From Bacteroidales bacterium (GTDB lineage Bacteria; Bacteroidota; Bacteroidia; Bacteroidales; UBA932), in the NCBI GenBank assembly GCA_017615615.1, contig JAFZZW010000035.1, forward strand, positions 1 through 51,280: a DNA stretch of 51,280 nt, given 5' to 3'. The notes beneath the pieces were generated by a model. The model had not been told where the DNA came from. It saw only the letters and a list, made by a program, of their open reading frames with translations, and ran no database searches. How positions within the stretch are numbered: position 1 is the stretch's first letter; each line of letters begins with the position of its first letter. The position numbers and the translations under genes were made by a program. This document shows positions 33,509 to 41,586 of the stretch, piece by piece.

Positions 33509-33534
33509 GACGGATAAAGGAAAGAAATCTATCA
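33509..33534 (-). promoter_or_regulatory. Shared 26-bp promoter element, copy 1 (185-aa gene)
   Basis: Minus strand: TGATAGATTTCT, 10 nt, CGTC. It shares TTTATCCGTC with copy 3 (42518-42543). An ordinary TAACTTTG -7 box at 33492-33499 lies just downstream on the same strand and may be a second promoter. Confidence 0.65.
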
Positions 33535-33550
33535 AATCAATTAATTTTCC

Positions 33551-33558
33551 TACATTTG
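33551..33558 (+). promoter_or_regulatory. -7 box (TACATTTG) for the 33591 gene pair
   Basis: TACATTTG matches TAnnTTTG and lies 32 nt before the ATG at 33591. It is downstream of the structured leader region, so that RNA is not part of this plus-strand transcript. Confidence 0.5.
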
Positions 33559-33590
33559 CATGGTGACGTCAATAACCAATACTTGCTTGT

Positions 33591-34559
33591 ATGAAAGGGG
33601 TTAAACATGCAGTTCTCGTTTTATTGCTGGGACTTTCATTTAATTCTCCTGCAATGACCGACAGTAGCAATCCATTGGAGGAGATACGAGAGTCTACTCG
33701 AAAGATTGAAGATTATACCGGTGGTTTCTGGCATAAGTATAAGCTTTCGAATGATTTTTTCGATACTGTCGCTTTGTTTGCATCTTTGACAGCTATCTTC
33801 ACTTTGATTGCTTTATGCTGGGAATATGAGCGAAAAAGGATAAACGGAGAGTGTCAGAAACAAATGTTGGAAGAGATTATCCGTTATCTTTATACTACTG
33901 ATGTCATCATCGAAGTATTACGGCAGAAGATGGAGGCTCGTTCATGGAGGGCTGTCCCCAATGATACTATTATACGTCGCTTTGCATTTATGGAGCAGGA
34001 CCTGAAGGTGTCTTCATATACCCAAAACTCCAGGAGGTATAATAGGTTTCACGAGTTTACCCTTTTTTTGCGTAACTACAACAGCATGGTGGATTGTGTC
34101 GCCGACCATTTTCAGGACCCTACTGTTGATGTGAAGGTTAAGAAACGGGATCTTATTGAGTTGCAGTTTCGCTCAGCCCGTATCATGGCGAGAATATATG
34201 AGCTGTCCAATTATTTGGGCCTGAAAGTCCGCACGGTCGATGAAATCGTTGAGGATACGTACACAAGTAAGTCTGTGGTCGACAATCAGTATAATACAGT
34301 TAGAGTTCCGGCATTTCCGCTTCGTTTTATTCTGAACGAAATTAATAGCCAGGCAGAAGATGATGATAACGACGAGGAAAATGCCGTGCCGGATTATTTA
34401 GCCCGGTATGTCAAGGGTAAAGACCTCTGCTTTTATCTGCCTAGGGAAGGAAAGTATCGAAAGGATGTTTTCAATCGGGCACGCGTAGCTTATGATATAG
34501 TATTGTTCCCACTGGATGATGATGAAAAGGCCCACAGGCCCGGGGAATATCTTCGATGA
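33591..34559 (+). CDS. Unknown membrane protein, partner of the ADP-ribosyltransferase-like gene
   Basis: 322 aa. A hydrophobic N terminus (KHAVLVLLLGLSFNSPAM) looks like a signal peptide or anchor; a second hydrophobic helix at ~59-77 (TVALFASLTAIFTLIALCW) is followed by a basic stretch and a long helical soluble part (~85-240, for example RYLYTTDVIIEVLRQKMEAR). An acidic segment AEDDDNDEENA lies near residue 265. No family is recognised. Its TGA overlaps the next ATG (ATGA), so the two proteins are made together and may form one membrane complex. Codon use is much more AT-rich than the PUL genes, pointing to horizontal acquisition. Confidence 0.72.
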   Translation: MKGVKHAVLVLLLGLSFNSPAMTDSSNPLEEIRESTRKIEDYTGGFWHKYKLSNDFFDTVALFASLTAIFTLIALCWEYERKRINGECQKQMLEEIIRYLYTTDVIIEVLRQKMEARSWRAVPNDTIIRRFAFMEQDLKVSSYTQNSRRYNRFHEFTLFLRNYNSMVDCVADHFQDPTVDVKVKKRDLIELQFRSARIMARIYELSNYLGLKVRTVDEIVEDTYTSKSVVDNQYNTVRVPAFPLRFILNEINSQAEDDDNDEENAVPDYLARYVKGKDLCFYLPREGKYRKDVFNRARVAYDIVLFPLDDDEKAHRPGEYLR

Positions 34560-36073
34560 ACAGAGTGGTTCTGTTGGTTCTGGTGTTATTGTGTGTAACG
34601 CTGGATGCATTCTCTGCTCCGCAAGTCAAACGGGCGGATACTTATCCGTGGTTGGTCGAGGCCAGAACGAATCTGAACATTAGGTCGGGGCCTGGAACAG
34701 AATACAATAAGATAGGGATGTTTGACAAAGGGGCCAAGTTTTATGCCCTTAATCAAAGGACCAGTTATTGGATAGAAATACAGTATAATGGGCAAAGGGC
34801 TTTTGTGAGTTCTGAATATATCGAGTTCCTGTATCAAGTTACTCCGCAAAGTGTATATGGCGGCAAAGAGCAAAAGCCGCATGGCTCAATAGCCTCTTTT
34901 TTCTCATCTGTATGGGGTGTTGTCAAAGTAATACTCATAATCATCGTTATTCTTATCGTTTTGGCCTTCAAAGAAGAGATTGCTGCATTTGTGGCTGCAA
35001 TCCTTGTATTTGCCGGAATTGGCGCTTTGTTGTTTTGGCTTTTGTTCAACAATGCCAGCCTTGGCGGTACGATAGGCGCAATTATCGGAGTGTTGATGGG
35101 CCTTAGGACAGTGGTTGATTTTGAGATAGTGGGGGGAATACTGTTATACGTACTGGCTTCAGGGTATTTCATTATATCATTCCCGTTCTATGTCTTGAAC
35201 CAGCTGCAGTTCTTTTTGTCAGAACCATGGAGAAATGCCTTTAAATATGATTATTCAAGTGAAAAGAGAAAGCCTGCGTTGCGTTCTACCTTGGAAATCC
35301 TGAAGATTCTGCTGTATATACTCATTACTCCTTTGCGCTTACTGAATGCTGTGTATTACAATATTATAGTTCACGGATTAGTAGTGATTTACGACTTGTT
35401 TATGGCCGTAATGGTGCCATGCAACGAGAAAGAGGGAAAGGGTAGTTTTTGGTTATGGCTTTTTATGCTCCCATGGCGCGTTGTACGTTATTTGGTCATT
35501 CACGGAGCGTTGTCAATAATAGAATGTGTCGTTTGGACAATCATAGATGTCTTTGTTCCTGCCATTACTCTTTATCATGGTACTGATTTGACAGCAGGCC
35601 AGTCGATAGTAGGAAGCCGTAAAAGGAATAAATCATTATCGTGGAAAAGTGGTACATTTACCGCAAGTCAAAGTAACTGGGGAGGTATAGGAGTGTATTT
35701 CGCATCGAGCCGTCAAGTAGCATTGAGATACGCTAACGACCCATATCGTCTTAGCGATTCCAATCCGGTTGTAATTGTGTGCCGTGTTTCTCCAGGGCGC
35801 ATAATCAACTACGCACTGGCTCCATATCAGGTCTACAGGGCGGCGGGTCAAGACGGGAATCCTTCAACATTAAACAGCTATGGTCAGAAGAATCACTATA
35901 CGACGGGAGAATGGTGGAATGGCAGGGGCGGCTATTGGGAATACTGCCTTTTTGACTGGAAAAACTTATATAATAATCGCTGGCGCATCCGTCCGCTATA
36001 CATTTATAACGATAGAACCCATTTTATCCAGCATATAAAAGGGGGAATGGCTCATTGGACGTTCAATATATAG
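34556..36073 (+). CDS. SH3b-transmembrane-ADP-ribosyltransferase-like protein
   Basis: 505 aa with an unusual architecture. A signal-like start (~1-21) is followed by a bacterial SH3 domain (~30-92: ARTNLNIRSGPGTEYNKIGMFDKGAKF, WIEIQYNGQRAFVSSEYI). Several hydrophobic helices lie between ~118 and 335 (VKVILIIIVILIVLAF, AILVFAGIGALLFWLLF, IVGGILLYVLASGYFIISF and others). The C terminus (~338-505) resembles a PARP-type ADP-ribosyltransferase: LYHGT (His341), GIGVYFASS (Tyr381) and GGYWEYCLFD (Glu462), giving an H-Y-E triad. The SH3b head may sense cell wall and the enzyme domain may modify a target. Toxin, defence effector or phage-defence roles are inference. It overlaps the upstream gene by 4 nt. 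Confidence 0.72.
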   Translation: MNRVVLLVLVLLCVTLDAFSAPQVKRADTYPWLVEARTNLNIRSGPGTEYNKIGMFDKGAKFYALNQRTSYWIEIQYNGQRAFVSSEYIEFLYQVTPQSVYGGKEQKPHGSIASFFSSVWGVVKVILIIIVILIVLAFKEEIAAFVAAILVFAGIGALLFWLLFNNASLGGTIGAIIGVLMGLRTVVDFEIVGGILLYVLASGYFIISFPFYVLNQLQFFLSEPWRNAFKYDYSSEKRKPALRSTLEILKILLYILITPLRLLNAVYYNIIVHGLVVIYDLFMAVMVPCNEKEGKGSFWLWLFMLPWRVVRYLVIHGALSIIECVVWTIIDVFVPAITLYHGTDLTAGQSIVGSRKRNKSLSWKSGTFTASQSNWGGIGVYFASSRQVALRYANDPYRLSDSNPVVIVCRVSPGRIINYALAPYQVYRAAGQDGNPSTLNSYGQKNHYTTGEWWNGRGGYWEYCLFDWKNLYNNRWRIRPLYIYNDRTHFIQHIKGGMAHWTFNI

Positions 36074-36395
36074 ACTATAGATAAACAGTCCTTTCTTTTA
36101 TTGGATATGCATGGTAGTAATCATAGAGAGTAATTCATTATGTAGCCACCCCTAAAAGTCTTTGTCTTCTGAGGCGCGGTATCTGAACTGGACTTTTTCT
36201 TTACAAGAATACACAATATCGTTTTTTTATGTAAGTTTGCAATATCATCTGCCAAATGTGGGTGACAGATATTTAGATGAACGTGTTTTCGCTTCATCTA
36301 TGAATCATTATTTGTTGAGTATTAATAATACTGTCAAGCAGTATATATTATAAAATGTTGTTCGAATAGTTTTCGACAATCTGTATTGAGTTATT
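36074..36395. other. Intergenic stretch without a supported gene
   Basis: This 322-nt AT-rich gap carries only a short frame with a TTG start (36162-36353) that has no recognisable features. A segment beginning TGTAGCCACCCCTAAAAGTC at 36141 has the look of an insertion-sequence end, but I found no matching partner. Nothing else is evident. Confidence 0.4.
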
Positions 36396-37184
36396 ATGGA
36401 GCATCATTTTTTAAATAAAAAGGGTAGGATAGCATCATGGTTAACAGTTATTACCATACTGCTTTTTGTCTCGTTTATCATTCTGACCTCTTTTTATTTC
36501 TCTTATCGGACCTATTCTATTGCAGAATCGCACGATTTTTTTAAGCACGAAGAGATTGTGGAGCATCCATCTGAAGCGACTTTCTGGTTAAGCTTTACTG
36601 GTATAATCCTATCTTTCTTTTCTATTGTAACCGTAGTTGTAACGTTGACTTTACAACTTAGAGAATTGAATCTTCAGAAAGGTTCAATTGAGGAGAGTTA
36701 TAAGATTTCGGCTGACAGTTATAATGCATATGTGCTTAAACTGATTGAACGGTTTCTTGGCCCTGAAATGGCTGAGTGTCGGCAAACTTGCTGGTTGCTA
36801 AGGCAACAATTGAAAACAGATTCGAACGCGACTAAAACAATATATGAATTGTTTGTAATGCAGGTTCGAGATAACTGGGGTACTCGAGATGAATATGAAA
36901 AGCTTCAAAAAACGAATTCATTTATTGATTATGCCAATTTCACCAAGCTAATTAGATTCTTTGACGTGCTTTCCCATTATACAATTACTAAAGAAACTGC
37001 GTATGCAGTTCATTTCTATTATGTTTGGTGGAGGAGTTTCTTTGTCAAAATGATAAATTGCTATAGAATAGCAGAGGAATCTGTTCCGGCTAATGAAAGG
37101 AACTTAACGGTATCTCCTTCATGGTGTGGTCTGGTTGATAGGATGGATGCCCAAATGAAGGCGCATGGTCTTGAATTAGAATAG
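36396..37184 (+). CDS. Two-TM protein, abortive-infection-like layout
   Basis: 262 aa. Two hydrophobic helices (~15-37, SWLTVITILLFVSFIILTSFYF; ~62-86, ATFWLSFTGIILSFFSIVTVVVTLTL) flank a short loop and are followed by QLRELNLQKGSIEESYKIS and a long helical soluble domain (YVLKLIERFLGPEMAECRQTCWLLRQQL). This two-TM plus Q-rich helix layout resembles putative phage abortive-infection proteins (putAbiC-type), but the match is by layout and weak. AT-rich like its neighbours. A transposase relic follows it. Confidence 0.55.
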   Translation: MEHHFLNKKGRIASWLTVITILLFVSFIILTSFYFSYRTYSIAESHDFFKHEEIVEHPSEATFWLSFTGIILSFFSIVTVVVTLTLQLRELNLQKGSIEESYKISADSYNAYVLKLIERFLGPEMAECRQTCWLLRQQLKTDSNATKTIYELFVMQVRDNWGTRDEYEKLQKTNSFIDYANFTKLIRFFDVLSHYTITKETAYAVHFYYVWWRSFFVKMINCYRIAEESVPANERNLTVSPSWCGLVDRMDAQMKAHGLELE

Positions 37185-37272
37185 TCTCTAATTCAAATCT
37201 TTCCGTGCGGCTCTAAGGTGTTTATCTGTGGTATTACGGACTAAACCGTGAAAGATGAACGTCAGTATTATA

Positions 37273-37562
37273 GATATCACATGCATCACGATAGCGAAAG
37301 GGTTCATGTACCTGCCGGGAGTGGAAAGAATGCTGTGCGGAGCACTCTGAGATGAGGATTAGCATGGACGGATGCGGCTGGGCAAAGGACGACACCTGGA
37401 TTGAGAGTTTTTGGAGAACGATAACAATATGACTTAATTTACATTCATCCGGAGGAAAACGGCGCGGCGCTTTATCAGAGAATCCTTCGATTCATGGAAG
37501 ACTACAACTACCACCGTCGTCACCAGGGAAGCGACCAACAAACACCAAGCAAGCTCCTCCTA
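37273..37562 (+). pseudogene. IS3-type transposase relic
   Basis: Translation in shifting frames gives pieces of a DDE (rve) transposase: DITCITIAKGFMYL (37273-37314), then RISMDGCGWAKDDTWIESFWRT (from 37355; typical region around the catalytic Glu), then after a frameshift YIHPEENGAALYQRILRFME and DYNYHRRHQGSDQQTPSKLL (37440-37562). The middle of the gene is deleted and the frame is broken at least twice. It lies in the 554-nt gap 37185-37738, which otherwise holds no gene. It records past transposition inside the AT-rich block. Confidence 0.8.
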
Positions 37563-37738
37563 CGGTTGGCTGCTTGACATGAACTAACAACAGGACGGTT
37601 CCTTTCTAAATAACGGAAGAACTAAAGGTATTGCCGATAGAGATCAAATCTTTGGAATGCAGTCCATATTGTGTTTTTAGTATCTTCTTCTCCAGGTGGT
37701 TGGAGAGGTTATAAACGAATGACTTATAGTTTTTTATT

Positions 37739-39010
37739 ATGAACCGATTACTCAATACCTTTTCCTACATTAGATTTGTCTTTAATATGGACAAAAAAAT
37801 ACCCATAACTGCTTCAATTGATTTGCTGATTCTAGCATATGCCATTTTTGATTATTTGCATGGGTCTAAGGCTGATAGCAGTCTTTTGGTTTTCATATTC
37901 GTGCTGATTAGTTTGATTTGGCAGCTTTGCAGTTTTTTATCTCATTTTGTTTTTTTGAAAAACATGAAACCAGGAAGCAATTTGGTGTCAAACAACTGTG
38001 AGGTTATAGACTATGAGCGATTGCTAAATGCTCCCTATTATTATGAGAAAGATGATACGTACCAAGTTTTAAGAAATAAGAGAATAGAGGCTCTGCTGCA
38101 AGATCCTAACAAGAAGTTAACGGTGAGTTGCAACCAAACGCACCCTAAATGTGAGTATGTAAAACATTACATTCGAAGCTTCAAGAGTGTGCTTGTTATA
38201 TTTCTGAATCAAAGATGGCGGAACGCCAATCACTTGAACAAGGCGTTTGTAAATGATAAAAAAGTATGTTTCTGCTCAGAGATAGATGTTGGCGAGACTC
38301 AAATGTGTTGTTGTATTTATCGTGGACAATTCTACAATGGCTTTCTAACGAATACTATTTTTTCTAAGTATATAGACGACAACGGTTTTCGTCTTGAGTC
38401 ACCCTACAATTCTATGTGGTACAGTATTCAGCCATACGATAAGTCTTATTTTTCAGATCATGTCGGAGTTTCTACTCTGGTGGTTGATTTCTCAAACGGT
38501 AAGTACTATACGCTACTCCTCAGGCAAAGTATTGGAACTACTCGTTCTCAAGGCCTATTGTGCCCATCAGGCTCAGGCTCTATGGACTGGTCTGACTTTA
38601 AAGCGGAAAGAGACAAAAACGATTTTAAGCAAGCTATTCGATTAGCTGCTGTACGAGAATTAATGGAAGAAACTCAAACTGATAAGGGAAAAGGGAAAAA
38701 GGAGCGCGAAGATCTTAAGAAGAAGCTTATGGATAATACAATAATTGTGGCATATTATCGGGACCTGAAACAAGGCGGCAAGCCTGAATTCGCTTGTGTG
38801 ACAAAGATATGGGAGTTGCCAGAAAAGCAGGAGTTTATTAATAAAGTTGGCGAACAGGCGAAAGAGATTAAGTTCGGGAGCCATGAACGTGTTCTTTTAT
38901 CTCATGAGAGTTGGGAGAGCATACTCAAAGAGGAAGCGGGCAATGGGCTTAAACCATCATTAGCATTAAGTATGAATTATAAAGCGGCGATGGAATATTT
39001 GAAAGTTTAA
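37739..39010 (+). CDS. Two-TM/Nudix-domain protein
   Basis: 423 aa. Two hydrophobic helices at ~22-41 (PITASIDLLILAYAIFDYLH) and ~48-73 (SLLVFIFVLISLIWQLCSFL) anchor it. The middle (~80-240) is unrecognised and cysteine-rich in one spot (VCFCSEIDVGETQMCCCIYRG). The C-terminal domain carries a Nudix box: GSGSMDW then AIRLAAVRELMEETQTD (RELMEE, residues 306-311), with a longer than usual insertion between the glycine and the REL part. Nudix enzymes hydrolyse nucleoside diphosphates linked to another group, such as NAD, ADP-ribose or capped RNA. The epimerase starts 4 nt later, so the two form one operon. Confidence 0.7.
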   Translation: MNRLLNTFSYIRFVFNMDKKIPITASIDLLILAYAIFDYLHGSKADSSLLVFIFVLISLIWQLCSFLSHFVFLKNMKPGSNLVSNNCEVIDYERLLNAPYYYEKDDTYQVLRNKRIEALLQDPNKKLTVSCNQTHPKCEYVKHYIRSFKSVLVIFLNQRWRNANHLNKAFVNDKKVCFCSEIDVGETQMCCCIYRGQFYNGFLTNTIFSKYIDDNGFRLESPYNSMWYSIQPYDKSYFSDHVGVSTLVVDFSNGKYYTLLLRQSIGTTRSQGLLCPSGSGSMDWSDFKAERDKNDFKQAIRLAAVRELMEETQTDKGKGKKEREDLKKKLMDNTIIVAYYRDLKQGGKPEFACVTKIWELPEKQEFINKVGEQAKEIKFGSHERVLLSHESWESILKEEAGNGLKPSLALSMNYKAAMEYLKV

Positions 39011-39014
39011 CAGA

Positions 39015-39998
39015 GTGAATAATATGTTATATTCAGAATTATCTTTCCCAAAAGATAGTAAGTTCCTTATTACTGGAGGAGCTGGTTTTATAGGCTCTAA
39101 CCTTTGTGAGGCTGTTCTTAATATGGGTTATTATGTGCGATGCGTTGATGACCTAAGTACCGGCAAGCAGGAAAATGTGGATTTGTTCTCCAACAACACC
39201 AAATATGAATTTGTGAAAGGCGATATCAAAGACATTGATACTTGCTTGACTGCGTGTAAAGGTATTGACTATGTGTTGCATGAAGCAGCATGGGGTAGTG
39301 TGCCACGAAGTATTCTGATGCCCCTTGACTACTGTGCTAATAATATTCAAGGGACACTTAACATGATGGAAGCTTCAAGGCGAAATGGGATTAAGACCTT
39401 CGTGTATGCTTCTTCAAGTTCCGTTTATGGAGATGTTGATGTTTTACCTATGAAAGAAGGTACAGAAGGAAATATACTTAGTCCTTATGCTCTTACCAAA
39501 CGTTGTAATGAAGAATGGGCGAAGCAGTATGCTCAGCACTATGGATTGAAAACCATTGGCCTACGATATTTCAATGTTTTTGGCCGCCGGCAAAACCCAG
39601 ACGGAGCTTATGCTGCCGTAATACCAAAGTTTATCAAGCAATTGCTGAATGATGAACAGCCAACCATAAATGGAGATGGGAAGCAGAGCCGAGACTTTAC
39701 TTACATAGAGAATGTGATTGAGGCTAATCTGAAGGCTTGTCTTGCTCCAGATGAGGCCATAGGAGAAGTTTTTAATATTGCCTATGGCGGACGTGAATGT
39801 CTAATTGATATTTATTATGAGTTGTCGAAGGCTCTGGGAAAGTGTATTGAGCCGCGTTTTGGACCTAATCGTTCTGGCGATATTAAACACTCAAATGCTG
39901 ACATCTCTAAAGCAAAGTGTATCCTTGGATATGATCCACAATACGACTTTGCCAAGGGGTTGGCAGAGGCAATTTCATGGTATCGTGAGAATCTATAG
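39015..39998 (+). CDS. NAD-dependent UDP-hexose 4-epimerase (GalE/WbpP type)
   Basis: 327 aa, extended short-chain dehydrogenase. Rossmann motif LITGGAGFIGSNLCEAV, DDLSTGKQENVDLF, HEAAWGSVPRSILMPLDYCANNIQGTLNMMEASR, YASSSSVYGD and the catalytic Y-x3-K in SPYALTKRCNE. The GSVPRS and NNIQGTLNML-like segments resemble WbpP-type UDP-GlcNAc 4-epimerases more than plain GalE. Start is either GTG 39015 or ATG 39024; the second gives MLYSELSFP. It may supply UDP-GalNAc for a surface polysaccharide, or serve the Nudix-protein operon. AT-rich codon use. Confidence 0.82.
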   Translation: MNNMLYSELSFPKDSKFLITGGAGFIGSNLCEAVLNMGYYVRCVDDLSTGKQENVDLFSNNTKYEFVKGDIKDIDTCLTACKGIDYVLHEAAWGSVPRSILMPLDYCANNIQGTLNMMEASRRNGIKTFVYASSSSVYGDVDVLPMKEGTEGNILSPYALTKRCNEEWAKQYAQHYGLKTIGLRYFNVFGRRQNPDGAYAAVIPKFIKQLLNDEQPTINGDGKQSRDFTYIENVIEANLKACLAPDEAIGEVFNIAYGGRECLIDIYYELSKALGKCIEPRFGPNRSGDIKHSNADISKAKCILGYDPQYDFAKGLAEAISWYRENL

Positions 39999-40097
39999 TG
40001 TTGAATAATTAACTCATCAGTAGTACTTTTAAACCATAGTTTATCGCATAAGTAGTAGTTGAAGAATATCATTAATAAAGCGGCAAGTGCATAAGTT

Positions 40098-41117
40098 ATG
40101 ACCGACCAGGAAATCATCAAAGGTCTCATCGACAGGGACAACAAGATAACGCAGCAGTTCTTCTTCCAGAACTGCCGGCCTATACTGTATGGCCTGATTG
40201 ATAAGTACTTTCCTCAGGAGAAAGACTACGATGCATATGTGGGCGAGATTTATCTGCATCTGATTGACAAGGATGCAAAAAGGCTTAAACAGTTCAAAGG
40301 TCAATCTTCCCTTGTTTTCTGGCTGCAGATAGTAATTGAGAACTACTTTTTGGATAAAATAAAGCGATCCAAGAAGATAGAAACGGCACCCGATGACAGT
40401 CTATTAAGAAAAGCAAAAGATAAGTTAACCGATATTTCGGCTGATGAGGCAAAGATGGACGTCTGCGCTATACTTGATTACATCGATAACGAAAGCTATC
40501 GGGTAGTGATCCAGAAGCATCTTATCGAAGGGATGGATTTCGACGAGCTCGCAAAGATTACCGGCAAGTCGAAGGATAATCTGTACAATATCAAGTGTCG
40601 CGCTATTAAAGCCCTGAAGAAAGTCGCCAGGATTGCCAGTTCCCATGGAGATGCGCTCTGTGCCGTTTACTGCGAGCAATTCATCCTTCATTGTTTCGGT
40701 ATTCATAAATCGATAAGTGAACTCAAAGAGATTGCCACTTCCAGAGGCTGGCTCAACGAGGAAGGCGCTTTGGTGGATTGTTTGGGCAATACGGCACTCC
40801 ATTATGGCTTGCACGCGGATAAGTTTACAAGTGCAACATTACAGGATATCATTGAATCTATGGCTGCAGGAGGGCAGGTTCTTGCCGCAGTCGATGGGGG
40901 AGAACTGATTGGAGACCCGGTTGACGAGAGCCTGGAGGATGTGTTGGGAGGCGGCATCGTGGACCACTGTGTCGTCATCCTTTCCATCGACAAGGATGAA
41001 GACAAGATTGCACTCTACGACCCCGCTTTTGGCGTTGTTCCTCTCACGGTGACCATCCCTCATTTCCTTGAAGCATGGGCCGATTCCCGGAACTATTGTG
41101 TGATGGTAAGCAAATAA
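40098..41117 (+). CDS. ECF-type sigma factor fused to a C39-like papain-fold domain
   Basis: 339 aa. Residues ~8-92 match sigma-70 region 2 (YDAYVGEIYLHLIDKDAKRL, FKGQSSLVFWLQIVIENYFLDKIKR). Residues ~122-178 match region 4 with its helix-turn-helix (EGMDFDELAKITGKSKDNLYNIKCRAIKALKKV). The C-terminal part (~184-339) resembles peptidase C39-like domains: LCAVYCEQFILHCFG aligns with the usual C-G-P-A-x-x nucleophile helix (Cys188), followed by DHCVVILSIDKDEDKIALYDPAFG with His290 and Asp308. A sigma factor carrying its own papain-like domain suggests self- or partner-cleavage, or ligand sensing, as a switch. It is the natural candidate to read the shared promoter elements around it. The 99-nt gap before it has no clear copy of that element. 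Confidence 0.75.
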   Translation: MTDQEIIKGLIDRDNKITQQFFFQNCRPILYGLIDKYFPQEKDYDAYVGEIYLHLIDKDAKRLKQFKGQSSLVFWLQIVIENYFLDKIKRSKKIETAPDDSLLRKAKDKLTDISADEAKMDVCAILDYIDNESYRVVIQKHLIEGMDFDELAKITGKSKDNLYNIKCRAIKALKKVARIASSHGDALCAVYCEQFILHCFGIHKSISELKEIATSRGWLNEEGALVDCLGNTALHYGLHADKFTSATLQDIIESMAAGGQVLAAVDGGELIGDPVDESLEDVLGGGIVDHCVVILSIDKDEDKIALYDPAFGVVPLTVTIPHFLEAWADSRNYCVMVSK

Positions 41118-41131
41118 TTGTGAAGGATCGA

Positions 41132-41157
41132 TGATAGATTCTCCTCCCGGAAGCGTC
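41132..41157 (+). promoter_or_regulatory. Shared 26-bp promoter element, copy 2
   Basis: TGATAGATTCT, 11 nt, CGTC, followed by TATATA. It begins 15 nt after the sigma-C39 stop and ends 26 nt before the 131-aa gene. Confidence 0.7.
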
Positions 41158-41182
41158 TATATACCGGACCAAAACACAAAAC

Positions 41183-41578
41183 ATGATGCAAAAAAACTAC
41201 AAACTCACTCTCGCGAAGGAAATCGGAAACCTGTGGACCCTCAAGGATATCACCCCGTTTCGCAAGCCTTTCGAGGTTTTTTATGACAAAGACCTGGGGC
41301 GTGATATCGGAAAACTGATGACCATCTGCGCCGCGAATCTTGTGCTGGACACCATTGCCGGAGACGACAGGAGTATGGAGGTTGATCTTAAGCTCTCTGC
41401 GGAGCGTATGAAGCTCCCCAGTTACGTGGAGTTCGAACTTGTACAGCCATTCAATCTCTCGGCGAAGTATCATGTAAACAACTGCCCCGGGCACCCTCAG
41501 ATGATTGCCTGGTTCAATGCTTCCGCCAAAGACATCTTCGCTGGCTTCCCGGCCTTTGCTTACATCAGGAAGAACTAG
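41183..41578 (+). CDS. Small unknown protein, possibly DUF6717-like
   Basis: 131 aa, soluble, no signal peptide. The layout (an N-terminal LWTLKDITPFRKPFEVFYDKDLGRDIGKLM, a middle strand region and a C-terminal GHPQMIAWFNASAKDIFAGFPAFAYIR) recalls the small DUF6717 family, in which a W-x-x-x-D and a late A-P/A-K-x-x-y motif are conserved, but I hold this weakly. It has its own copy of the shared promoter element and converges with the 299-aa gene (8-nt gap). Function unknown. Confidence 0.6.
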   Translation: MMQKNYKLTLAKEIGNLWTLKDITPFRKPFEVFYDKDLGRDIGKLMTICAANLVLDTIAGDDRSMEVDLKLSAERMKLPSYVEFELVQPFNLSAKYHVNNCPGHPQMIAWFNASAKDIFAGFPAFAYIRKN

Positions 41579-41586
41579 AAGGCAAA

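Noticed and set aside
36162-36353. Short frame with TTG start between two AT-rich genes
   Set aside because: No motif, no promoter or coupling evidence, and its codons are not distinguishable from intergenic sequence.
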